From NCBI RefSeq assembly GCF_024343615.1, contig NZ_RJUB01000158.1, positions 51,049 to 115,048 of the forward strand: DNA of 64,000 bases, given 5' to 3'. The notes below the pieces were generated by a model. That model ran no database searches. It had not been told where the DNA came from and saw only the letters and a program-made list of their open reading frames with translations. The DNA comes from Ferruginibacter sp. HRS2-29. Its GTDB lineage: Bacteria; Bacteroidota; Bacteroidia; Chitinophagales; Chitinophagaceae. Positions 54,284 through 61,926 of this stretch are shown here, in pieces; position 1 is the first letter of the stretch, and each line of letters opens with the position of its first letter. The translations under genes were made by a program, and so were the position numbers.

Positions 54284-55090
54284 ATGCAATTACTGGTCTT
54301 GTTCCTCGCTGCTTTGGTGGGCGTATCGCTGGGTGTTATTGGCGGTGGCGGCTCCATCTTAACTGTTCCCATACTGGTATACATCGTAGGTATCAACCCA
54401 TTACTGGCCACTTCGTATTCATTGTTCATCGTTGGCGCCACTTCGCTGGTGGGCGCTTTCAACAGCTGGCGGCAGGGGCACATAAAAATAAAAACGGCAA
54501 TTCTTTTTGGTACTGCATCCATCAGCACCGTATTCGCTACCAGGAAACTGCTGGTACCTTTGATACCGCATCATATTGCCCGGATAGGAAAATTTGAAGT
54601 CACCGCTAGTCTCGTCACCATGGTATTGTTCGCCATACTGATGCTGGCAGCTGCTATTGCCATGATCAAAAACGGCAGCAACAAAAATGCGCAATCGCCA
54701 CCAACTGACCCCGTTCAAAAAATCAGGTTCTCGCGGTTATTATTTTATGGTGTTGCCATTGGCCTGGCTACAGGCTTTTTAGGTGCCGGCGGCGGATTTT
54801 TACTGATCCCAACCCTGGTGTTGCTGATGGGGCTTACCATGCAGGAAGCCATCGGCACTTCGCTGCTCATCATTGCACTTAACTCCCTGATCGGCTTCAC
54901 CGGCGACATTGGCCATTTTGCCATTGACTGGGTATTCCTCCTCAAAATTACAGCGGTAGCCATAGCTGGCATTTTTGCGGGTGGGTATATCGGCAGGCGA
55001 ACGGACACCGCAAAACTAAAAAAGTTATTCGGCTGGTTTGTGCTGCTGATGGGCATTTACATCCTCATTCACGAGATATATGCAGGATGA
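54284..55090 (+). CDS. Sulfite exporter TauE/SafE family permease
   Basis: The 268-residue protein has about eight helices in two homologous halves, each with a glycine-rich loop and a following Pro helix: GVSLGVIGGGGSILTVPILVYIVGINPLLATSYS and GLATGFLGAGGGFLLIPTLVLLMGLTMQEAIGTS. The family exports sulfite, sulfonates or related sulfur compounds. Here it probably exports sulfite or thiosulfate made by the downstream persulfide dioxygenase. It is the first gene of the sulfur module. Confidence 0.9.
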   Translation: MQLLVLFLAALVGVSLGVIGGGGSILTVPILVYIVGINPLLATSYSLFIVGATSLVGAFNSWRQGHIKIKTAILFGTASISTVFATRKLLVPLIPHHIARIGKFEVTASLVTMVLFAILMLAAAIAMIKNGSNKNAQSPPTDPVQKIRFSRLLFYGVAIGLATGFLGAGGGFLLIPTLVLLMGLTMQEAIGTSLLIIALNSLIGFTGDIGHFAIDWVFLLKITAVAIAGIFAGGYIGRRTDTAKLKKLFGWFVLLMGIYILIHEIYAG

Positions 55091-55099
55091 TAAAGATCA
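55088..55099 (+). promoter_or_regulatory. FNR-like box overlapping the TauE stop codon
   Basis: TGATAAAGATCA is a perfect TGAT-N4-ATCA palindrome whose first three bases are the TauE stop codon. It is 59.5 bp from the end of the next -7 element (CATCTTTG, 55146-55153), one base off the island spacing, so it may be a second input to the sulfur operon. Confidence 0.45.
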
Positions 55100-55109
55100 T
55101 TGTCCGAAT

Positions 55110-55153
55110 GTGACCAATGTTACTTAAACACTTTTCATTTACCTCCATCTTTG
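55110..55153 (+). promoter_or_regulatory. GTNAC operator and -7 element, persulfide dioxygenase promoter
   Basis: GTGACCAATGTTAC (55110-55123) is preceded by GAAT, as in the TauE promoter. CATCTTTG (55146-55153) ends exactly 36.5 bp from the operator centre. This is a good class II Crp-type activator arrangement. Confidence 0.7.
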
Positions 55154-55172
55154 TTTTATAAAAAAAATTATC

Positions 55173-56588
55173 ATGAAAATTGAACAGATCTATACAGGTT
55201 GCCTGGCACAAGGGGCCTACTACATCAGCAGCAACGGCGAAGCAGCAATTGTGGACCCGCTTCGCGAAACAGCTCCTTACCTTGCCCGCCTGCAGAAAGA
55301 CGGCGTACAACTGAAGTACATTTTTGAAACCCATTTCCATGCAGATTTTGTAAGCGGGCATGTGGACCTTGCCAAAGCCACCGGTGCAACAATTGTGTAT
55401 GGCCCGGGTGCCGAGGCTGCATTTGATATTATATCGGCGGCTGATGGGGCCGAATTTAAAGTAGGCGACATTACCATCAAAGTATTGCACACACCCGGCC
55501 ATACCCTGGAAAGTACCACTTACCTGCTGAGGGATGAAACCGGTAAGGATCATTGCATCTTCAGTGGCGACACCTTGTTTCTCGGTGATGTTGGCCGCCC
55601 CGACCTGGCCCAGAAAGCTGCCCACATGACCCAGGAAGAACTCGCCGGCTTATTATACGACAGCCTTGTAAATAAAATAATCCCGCTTGCAGACGATGTG
55701 ATCGTATATCCCGCTCATGGCGCCGGCAGCGCGTGTGGAAAGAATATGATGAATGAAACGGTGGACACACTCGGCAACCAGAAGAAGATAAATTATGCGT
55801 TGAACCAGCCCGACAAAGCATCGTTTGTGAAAGCAGTAACAGATGGCCTGCTGCCTCCGCCTGCCTATTTTGGGTACAATGTGGCCATGAATAAAAAAGG
55901 GAATCCACCGTTTGAAGCGATCCTTCAGCAAGGCACTACCGACCTCACGGCCGACCAGTTTGAAGCCGCTGCCGATATCACCGGGGCATTGATAATAGAC
56001 ACCCGCAGCAACACGGAATTTTACAAAGGATTTATCCCGCAATCCATCAACATCGGCCTCGACGGCGATTTTGCGCCCTGGGTAGGCACCTTGCTGGCAA
56101 ATGTGGATATGCCCCTCCTGCTGCTAACCGACAAAGGAAGGGAAACCGAAGCCGTTACCCGCCTGAGCCGCGTGGGCTTCGACCGTATCACCGGCTATCT
56201 CGAAGGCGGGTTTGAAGCCTGGCTGGCTGCAGGTAAACAAGCGGATGTGGTCAACAGGATCTCTGCTGCACAAATGGCCGAAACTTTTGTACCCGGCAAA
56301 GACAAAGTGATCGATGTGCGCAAAGAATCCGAATATGCGGCGGCGCATGTGGAAGAAGCTTACAACAAACCACTGGCTTTCATCAACGACTGGATAAAAG
56401 ACCTTGACCGCAATGAACATTTTTTCATGCATTGCGCAGGTGGCTACCGCAGCATGATCGCGGCTTCCATTTTGCAGGCACGCGGCTACCGCAACTTTAC
56501 AGAAATAGCCGGTGGCTTCAGCGCCATCAGCGAAACCAGCATCCCGAAAACAGATTTTATTTGCCAGAGCAAACTGATGAAATTTTAA
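55173..56588 (+). CDS. Persulfide dioxygenase-rhodanese fusion (MBL fold plus two rhodanese domains)
   Basis: The 471-residue protein has a metallo-beta-lactamase domain (1-250) with FETHFHADFVSGH, VLHTPGHTLEST and IFSGDTLFLGDVGRPDL, as in ETHE1/CstB-type non-haem iron dioxygenases. The first rhodanese domain (about 260-350) has lost its Cys (LLLLTDKGRETEAV). The second (about 365-471) has an active-site loop MHCAGGYRSM with Cys421. It should oxidise persulfides to sulfite and pass sulfane sulfur on, forming thiosulfate. It is followed by the paired YeeE transporters. Confidence 0.9.
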   Translation: MKIEQIYTGCLAQGAYYISSNGEAAIVDPLRETAPYLARLQKDGVQLKYIFETHFHADFVSGHVDLAKATGATIVYGPGAEAAFDIISAADGAEFKVGDITIKVLHTPGHTLESTTYLLRDETGKDHCIFSGDTLFLGDVGRPDLAQKAAHMTQEELAGLLYDSLVNKIIPLADDVIVYPAHGAGSACGKNMMNETVDTLGNQKKINYALNQPDKASFVKAVTDGLLPPPAYFGYNVAMNKKGNPPFEAILQQGTTDLTADQFEAAADITGALIIDTRSNTEFYKGFIPQSINIGLDGDFAPWVGTLLANVDMPLLLLTDKGRETEAVTRLSRVGFDRITGYLEGGFEAWLAAGKQADVVNRISAAQMAETFVPGKDKVIDVRKESEYAAAHVEEAYNKPLAFINDWIKDLDRNEHFFMHCAGGYRSMIAASILQARGYRNFTEIAGGFSAISETSIPKTDFICQSKLMKF

Positions 56589-56642
56589 ATGCTTTTGCGT
56601 ACATTAAACCTGCTTTTCGATATTAAATAAAATAAGACGTTT

Positions 56643-57212
56643 ATGAATTTTGGTGAATGGATATCACGCCCCTGGCCCTGGTATGTAGCGGGGCCACTGA
56701 TCGGGCTTACAGTACCGGCGCTGCTGGTACTGGGCAATAAATCTTTCGGGATCAGCTCTTCGTTCCGGCATATCTGTGCTGCCTGTTTCCCGGGCAATGT
56801 GCCCTTCTTTCAATACGACTGGAAGAAAGAAGCCTGGAACCTTTTTTTTGTAGCAGGTATTTTACTGGGGGCTGTGCTGGCAACGCAATTACTCGCTAAC
56901 CCGCAGCCGCTGCAGATCAGCCCGCAACTAAGCGCCGAACTCGCCGGTTATGGCATTACAGAGCACAATGGGCTCTTACCCTCACAGCTGTTTAACTGGC
57001 CGGCATTGCTCACCCTGCGTGGCCTCATCACCATGGTGCTGGGCGGCTTCCTCGTAGGCTTTGGCACCCGCTATGCCGGTGGCTGCACCAGCGGACATGC
57101 CATCATGGGACTGTCCACGCTGCAATGGCCATCGCTGATTGCTACCTGCTGTTTTATGATCGGTGGATTTGTAATGGCCAACCTCATCCTTCCATTTATT
57201 CTTTCCCTTTAA
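56643..57212 (+). CDS. YeeE/YedE sulfur transporter, half 1 (PmpA-like)
   Basis: The 189-residue membrane protein has about five helices. The conserved Cys motif GTRYAGGCTSGHAIMGLSTLQWPS gives it to the YeeE/YedE family, whose full-length members take up thiosulfate through successive cysteines. Half-size members occur in pairs next to persulfide dioxygenases. It is 55 bp after the dioxygenase and 9 bp before its partner. Confidence 0.88.
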   Translation: MNFGEWISRPWPWYVAGPLIGLTVPALLVLGNKSFGISSSFRHICAACFPGNVPFFQYDWKKEAWNLFFVAGILLGAVLATQLLANPQPLQISPQLSAELAGYGITEHNGLLPSQLFNWPALLTLRGLITMVLGGFLVGFGTRYAGGCTSGHAIMGLSTLQWPSLIATCCFMIGGFVMANLILPFILSL

Positions 57213-57221
57213 ATTTTTTGT

Positions 57222-57719
57222 ATGCAAGAAACCATCACGAATACCGACTTTGAAGTGCGATCGCTCGACAGCATTTGTGTAAATGACAGCAGGCTTACGC
57301 ACCGGTGGTACCACAATATCAAATACCTGATCGTTGGCATCCTCTTCGGGATCATTTTTGTAAAAGCGGAGATCATCAGCTGGTTCCGTATCCAGGAAAT
57401 GTTCCGCCTGCAATCGTTTCACATGTATGGTGTTATTGGCAGCGCCGTACTGGTGGGCATGTTATCGGTATGGCTGATCAAAAAATTCAACATCAAAACC
57501 ATTTACGGCGAAACGATCGTTTTCCCGGTAAAAGCATTCAATAAAGGACAGATCTACGGCGGGCTGCTGTTCGGGTTCGGCTGGGCCATCACCGGCGCCT
57601 GCCCGGGGCCGCTCTTTGCGCAGATAGGCACCGGCGCCACCGTGGTGATCGTTACGCTGCTGAGCGCTATTGCGGGAACGTGGGTGTATGGGTATGTGCG
57701 GGAAAAGCTGCCGCATTAG
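57222..57719 (+). CDS. YeeE/YedE sulfur transporter, half 2 (PmpB-like, DUF6691)
   Basis: The 165-residue membrane protein has four or five helices and the motif GFGWAITGACPGPLFAQIGTGATVV, in which the Cys corresponds to the second half of a full-length YeeE pore. It probably forms a complex with the preceding protein to move sulfide-derived sulfur or thiosulfate. It is the last gene before a GC-rich palindrome and the regulator gene. Confidence 0.88.
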   Translation: MQETITNTDFEVRSLDSICVNDSRLTHRWYHNIKYLIVGILFGIIFVKAEIISWFRIQEMFRLQSFHMYGVIGSAVLVGMLSVWLIKKFNIKTIYGETIVFPVKAFNKGQIYGGLLFGFGWAITGACPGPLFAQIGTGATVVIVTLLSAIAGTWVYGYVREKLPH

Positions 57720-57832
57720 CAGCCGGCGATAATTTTTTATATCTAAAATATAAAATCCCTGTAATTACGATGATTGATTTTTTTTAAGATTCTACACCCG
57801 TATTTCCCTCCGCACAAAGTATCATTGTTTGT

Positions 57833-57879
57833 CCCCACAGTACTGTGGGGAGCGCAAACGTTCGGCCCCACGGCCGTGG
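57833..57879. repeat. Two GC-rich palindromes after the YeeE pair
   Basis: CCCCACAGTACTGTGGGG (57833-57850) is a perfect 18-bp palindrome whose flanks GTTTG/CAAAC extend the fold. CCACGGCCGTGG (57868-57879) is a second perfect palindrome. The 317-bp gap from 57720 to 58036 holds no gene. These may end the sulfur operon or be sites for the regulator. Confidence 0.6.
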
Positions 57880-58036
57880 AGTGAATAAGAAATTCGACTT
57901 TCACGAAGCCAGCGAAACTAAAGCCGGCATATATTTTTTGCGGCTTTCAGTGCCGACCAGGCAAAGAAGAACAGAACCTTCTGAAGAACTATCAATTTAT
58001 CCATCGTACTTTTAGTTCAAAAAACAAAACCTCCCC

Positions 58037-58663
58037 ATGCCATCCCACCCCACCCTCGAATCCATTTTCGAACCCGCCCTGGTAAAAGAGATCTACCAGT
58101 TCGGCGACCTGATGCATTTCGCCGAAAGCGATGTGATCATGGATTATGGTAAATACATCCGCATGATGCCGCTCATTACCAAAGGCTCCATCAAAGTGAT
58201 GCGGAAAGATGATGCCGGCAACGAAATACTGCTCTACTACCTCTCCGCCAGTGAAAGCTGCTCCATGGCCTACAGTTGCTGCATGGAAGCCAAAAAGAGC
58301 GTGGTGAAAGCCATTGCCGAAGACGACGTGGAACTCATCGCCATCCCGCAGGTAAAGCTCGACGAATGGCTCTGCAAATACAGCAGCTGGAAAAACTACA
58401 TCATGCGGGGCTTCAACGACCGCCTGCTCGAAATGATCAAATCTGTAGAAAGCATCGCCTTCCACCAACTCGACGAGCGCCTCCTCCACTACCTCCAGGA
58501 AAAACAACGCCTCTCCGGATCGAGCCTCATAAAAACCTCCCACTATACCATCGCCGACGACCTGCATACCTCCCGGGTAGTGATATCCCGCCTGCTGAAG
58601 CAGTTGGAGAATGATGGGCGGGTGATATTGTATCGGAATGAAATTAAGCTGCTGAAATTGTAA
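58037..58663 (+). CDS. Crp/Fnr-family regulator with a cysteine cluster
   Basis: The 208-residue protein has a cyclic-nucleotide-binding-like domain (about 20-130), dimer helix and C-terminal winged helix (HYTIADDLHTSRVVISRLLKQLENDG). The usual Glu of the recognition helix (E-x-x-S-R) is Val here, suggesting a target other than TGA-type boxes. The effector domain has SESCSMAYSCCMEAKK, three Cys in nine residues, where other family members have cAMP or FeS contacts. It probably senses persulfide or sulfide and controls the sulfur genes just upstream. Confidence 0.87.
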   Translation: MPSHPTLESIFEPALVKEIYQFGDLMHFAESDVIMDYGKYIRMMPLITKGSIKVMRKDDAGNEILLYYLSASESCSMAYSCCMEAKKSVVKAIAEDDVELIAIPQVKLDEWLCKYSSWKNYIMRGFNDRLLEMIKSVESIAFHQLDERLLHYLQEKQRLSGSSLIKTSHYTIADDLHTSRVVISRLLKQLENDGRVILYRNEIKLLKL

Positions 58664-58928
58664 CGGATCTCATCACACCTCTCCGCTGCCTTGCCGCAGG
58701 CATATACCTCTAAAGGGGTATATTTTGGAAATAGTTGGGGGTGTGGAAGGAAAGGAGTAGCATTGTGAGGCCGTAACCTTATGTTCTTCACCTGGGATTG
58801 ATTATTCTTTTAACTGTGGTATTTTAGTTAGTCTGTTATCAGAAAATTTCATATTCTGAAAGAATCTGATAAGTTGAAATTTTATCCAATTCTCAATTAA
58901 CAATAAACGTTTTTCAAAACTTACAGTA

Positions 58929-59684
58929 ATGAATTTAGCATTAAATAAAAAAATCCTAGAATCCGATATTTGGAAAAGACCAGAAAATGCTACTGATGGA
59001 AATTCTAACGGAAATTACTCCTACACAGAAACACCTTGCCCCAATTATTTTACTTTAGATTTAGAACAAGTTGTCGAATTGACTACAATCAGATTTCTTC
59101 TGTATGACCGAGATGTTAGAAGTTATAAGTACCGGTTATTAACTTCGACGGACTTGTACACTTGGATGGTTCATTCGGATGCAATGGGAAATAGCTGGCA
59201 AAATTTTGAGTTCAGCCAAAAAATACAAGCTCGTTATGTCAGACTTCACTGCTTATGGAATTCGAGTAATGGGTCATTTCATATCGGAGAAATTGAAGTA
59301 TATAAAGATAACATAACGATCAGCCCAAAAGAAACTGTTTATGTAATTAATAATTTGACGACCACTTATGAAATTTCCGATGGTTTGTCTATTTCAAGAA
59401 AATTGCAACCATTGGTAAACACAATCAAACAAATCCCCAATAAATTCTCAGGACTTAATAAAGAGTACTTTTCTAGTATTAGTGCAGAATTGGAAAAAGG
59501 AATTTATGACATCGAAAAAATTGAAAAAGGAATGGAATCTATTCGTCGTCAAATAATTGAGCCAGTGAAACAAGAGTTAAATGTTTCGAATAATATTGGA
59601 AAATGGTCTATCTGGCTAGGTTTAATAGGTGGAATTGTAGGAATATTTTCCTTGTTAAATTCAATCTTTAAATGGATCGAATAA
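58929..59684 (+). CDS. Discoidin (F5/8 type C) domain protein with C-terminal membrane helix
   Basis: The 251-residue protein has no signal peptide. Residues 1-125 form a discoidin-like carbohydrate- or ligand-binding domain (NLALNKKILESDIWKRPENATDG, FTLDLEQVVELTTIRFLLYDRD and YVRLHCLWNSS.GSFHIGEIEVY). A helical linker (about 150-215) is followed by one membrane helix WSIWLGLIGGIVGIFSLLNSIFKW. The GC content falls sharply compared with the sulfur module. This begins the AT-rich island; an immunity or surface-sensing role is possible but unproven. Confidence 0.75.
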   Translation: MNLALNKKILESDIWKRPENATDGNSNGNYSYTETPCPNYFTLDLEQVVELTTIRFLLYDRDVRSYKYRLLTSTDLYTWMVHSDAMGNSWQNFEFSQKIQARYVRLHCLWNSSNGSFHIGEIEVYKDNITISPKETVYVINNLTTTYEISDGLSISRKLQPLVNTIKQIPNKFSGLNKEYFSSISAELEKGIYDIEKIEKGMESIRRQIIEPVKQELNVSNNIGKWSIWLGLIGGIVGIFSLLNSIFKWIE

Positions 59685-59744
59685 AGCCTTATAGAAAACA
59701 ATAATGATTACTAACATTACATTATGCTATAAAATAGTCTTAAA

Positions 59745-60392
59745 ATGAACGAAATACCAGACGACAAGGATACCAGATACCAATTTAATGCTTACTTAGG
59801 ACAACATTTAAGTTTTGCAGGTTATTTTGGAAGCTATGAAAGAGCTTTCGAGGCTTTGATGGAAAAGGTTTATAAATCTGGGAATCACGTTGACCTACTT
59901 GCTTACCCTATTCTATTTATTGCAAGACATTGTATGGAGTTAGGTTTCAAGACAAACATCAGATATTTTCTTAAATACTCTGACAAAGATGATTTTAAGA
60001 AAGCAGGAACACATGACTTAGAAAAACTTTTTGGAGCCTTTAAATTGCATATTGCTGAAACCATTAAAAATCTCAATTCAAAATATGGAATCGAAGTTGA
60101 AAAAGAAGATATCAAAGAGTTCAATACATATTGCGAAGAGGTAAACAAATTAACTGGCATTTTTCATTTGCTTGACAAAAACTCTGATAGCTTTCGTTAC
60201 CCGGTAGATAAAGAAAACAATAATTCCTTCGAAAAAAAAGATACTATAAACCTCCTTGACGTTAAAGATCTTTATCATAGGACATCAATTTTATTGACAC
60301 ATACCGCAGACGTGTTTGCAAAATATACTGATTATGCAGATGAGATTGAAAATATGTATGAACAAGAAATGAGAGATAATTATGGATATTAA
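59745..60392 (+). CDS. HEPN-like protein of unknown function
   Basis: The 215-residue all-helical protein contains ILFIARHCMELGFKTNIRYFLKYS and THDLEKLFGAFKLH, reminiscent of HEPN-type four-helix proteins. Near the C-terminus it has R179-x6-H186 (HRTSILLTH), which fits the R-x4-6-H signature of HEPN ribonucleases. Similarity is judged by eye only. It lies between the discoidin and TIR genes in AT-rich DNA and may be the second part of one system. Confidence 0.45.
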   Translation: MNEIPDDKDTRYQFNAYLGQHLSFAGYFGSYERAFEALMEKVYKSGNHVDLLAYPILFIARHCMELGFKTNIRYFLKYSDKDDFKKAGTHDLEKLFGAFKLHIAETIKNLNSKYGIEVEKEDIKEFNTYCEEVNKLTGIFHLLDKNSDSFRYPVDKENNNSFEKKDTINLLDVKDLYHRTSILLTHTADVFAKYTDYADEIENMYEQEMRDNYGY

Positions 60393-60460
60393 ACGATCAA
60401 AGCACCCCGGCCTAAATGGCAGTATTGATCAGAATACATATAACTCTAACTTAATTTAAT

Positions 60461-61312
60461 ATGGCTATAAAAAAATGGGATGCATTTATTTCTCATGCTA
60501 GTGAGGATAAAGATACTATTGTAAGAGAACTAACTAATGTTCTAGAAAATTTGGGAGTACAAGTTTGGTATGACGAAACACCTTGACTGTGGGTGATAGT
60601 TTAACACAACAAATTGATAACGGTTTAAACAAAGCGAATTTTGGAGTAGTAATAATCAGTAAATCCTTTCTAAATAAAAAATGGCCAGATTATGAATATA
60701 AGTCTTTATTGAGTAAGGAGGAAAATTTCAAAAAAAATAATTTTACCAATTTGGCATAACATAACGCTTTCTGAAGTAAAGAAATTTTCATTGTATTTAG
60801 CGGACAAGTATGCTTTAAATACCACTAAAGATTCTATACAGTCGATTGCATTCCAATTGCTGGCAGTTATACGTCCTGACATCTTTTCTAATTATCATCG
60901 GATGGCAGTTTATCATCGAATGGCTAAAGAAGATAAAACGAAAGAATACCGTTTCGAGGATATAAATATTGGTCCCAAGAAAAGAGATACTTTGCCCGGA
61001 AAGCTTATAAACCGAATTAAAAATATTCATTTTGGAATAGGTGTCAACTTCCCACTCTCAATGGAAGAGGATATTGATTGTTATTTACGTGACTCAGATC
61101 CCGAATCTGAAATTGAACTCTGGGAAAATATGAATGCTTCTTATTTTGAATTTATTGATTCCCAAGAAAATGTTGGTGAAAACTTAAAGTTCGAAGTAGC
61201 CAGCCAATTATTACATTTTTCTACATACCCAAAAACTAAAATCTCTTCTTTGACACAAGAACAATTTGAAGAATTGTTTAAGATATGGAAATCTAATAGC
61301 CACCTATATTGA
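60461..61312 (+). pseudogene. TIR-domain effector gene broken by two A-run indels
   Basis: The frame starts MAIKKWDAFISHASEDKD, an unmistakable TIR beginning, but stops at 60584-60586. Adding one A to the AAA at 60576-60578 restores WYDENTLTVGDSLTQQIDNG. The frame then continues to KSFLNKKWPDYEYKSLL, with the likely NADase Glu79. Removing one A from the run of eight at 60730-60737 restores KKIILPIWHN and leads to the stop at 61310-61312. The repaired protein is 283 residues: TIR to about 140, then an unrecognised C-terminal domain. It is a true pseudogene, a phase-variable gene or sequencing error. Confidence 0.85.
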
Positions 61313-61416
61313 AAATTGCTAAAAAAATATTTGCAAAAAAAAGGACTTAACAATTAATGAATTTACTCCTTGCAAACAATAGTTTTTTTTCCTTCAATCA
61401 TCACCTATTAAATAAA

Positions 61417-61443
61417 GGGAGTAACGTTAATATTTTAACTCCC
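61417..61443 (+). terminator. Hairpin after the TIR gene
   Basis: GGGAGT and ACTCCC pair around an AT-rich loop about 105 bp past the TIR stop. The surrounding 220-bp AT-rich gap (61313-61532) holds no other gene. Confidence 0.45.
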
Positions 61444-61499
61444 TGTAAAAAAATCCCACTTGCTAAGAACTAAATTTTATTCTTCACTCCATTTTTTTC

Positions 61500-61507
61500 T
61501 ATCTTTG
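61500..61507 (+). promoter_or_regulatory. -7 element of the SymE-like toxin transcript
   Basis: TATCTTTG matches TAnnTTTG exactly. Transcription would start near 61512, so the RNA would begin with the TGCGAAACGA sequence at 61511-61520 that can pair with the downstream leader arm. Confidence 0.6.
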
Positions 61508-61532
61508 AATTGCGAAACGATTAATGTAAAAA

Positions 61533-61733
61533 ATGAACAATTCAAATTTAGAAATCAAAGATAAAGCCTTGCGGAGAGCGGGTGTAAGTCCCGTATCTTC
61601 AAACTACGTTTGTCGTTTCGCAGCACCGCCAGGCCTCTTTTTAAAAAATCAAAGTTATGCGAAACGACAAACGAACAACCCTCCGCCGCCCCGATGTGCG
61701 CAGCCTGAAAATTCAACCCAAAACAAGGTTTAA
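61533..61733 (+). CDS. Possible leader peptide overlapping the toxin start
   Basis: The 66-codon frame MNNSNLEIKDKALRRAGVSP runs through both arms of the 16-bp inverted repeat and ends inside the toxin gene in another frame. Translation of it would open the hairpin that covers the toxin start, so it could be a control peptide. There is no independent sign that it is made. Confidence 0.3.
   Translation: MNNSNLEIKDKALRRAGVSPVSSNYVCRFAAPPGLFLKNQSYAKRQTNNPPPPRCAQPENSTQNKV
61607..61673 (+). promoter_or_regulatory. Start-codon-masking inverted repeat of the toxin gene
   Basis: CGTTTGTCGTTTCGCA (61607-61622) is the exact complement of TGCGAAACGACAAACG (61658-61673). The second arm begins with the T of the toxin ATG and covers its first codons. 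A third segment, TGCGAAACGA at 61511-61520, can pair with the first arm instead, so two exclusive folds exist. Confidence 0.7.
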
Positions 61734-61866
61734 CAAGTACAGCCAGAAAGATGTTCCCGAGATCAAGCTTTGCGGGGAATGGTTGCAGCAGCTCGGCTTC
61801 GAACTGAACGCAAGGGTACTGGTTACTTCCATGCCCAACTTATTGATCATCCGAACTACAGAGTAG
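61657..61866 (+). CDS. SymE-like toxin
   Basis: The 69-residue basic protein begins MRNDKRTTLRRPDVRSLKIQPK. It carries the SymE pattern VPEIKLCGEWLQQLGFELNARVLV...NLLIIR, an AbrB-like fold. SymE of E. coli is an RNA-associated toxin held in check by an antisense RNA, SymR. Here no antisense promoter was identified; instead the start codon is inside a perfect inverted repeat. A canonical terminator follows the stop. The codons are GC-richer than the island upstream. Confidence 0.8.
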   Translation: MRNDKRTTLRRPDVRSLKIQPKTRFNKYSQKDVPEIKLCGEWLQQLGFELNARVLVTSMPNLLIIRTTE

Positions 61867-61878
61867 TACACAGTAAAG

Positions 61879-61910
61879 AGCCGCTGACAATATGTTGGCG
61901 GCTTATTTTT
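61879..61910 (+). terminator. Terminator of the toxin gene
   Basis: AGCCGC and GCGGCT form a stem around 13 bases and are followed by TATTTTTT. It begins 12 bp after the toxin stop. Confidence 0.8.
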
Positions 61911-61926
61911 TATCAGCCATCATGCC

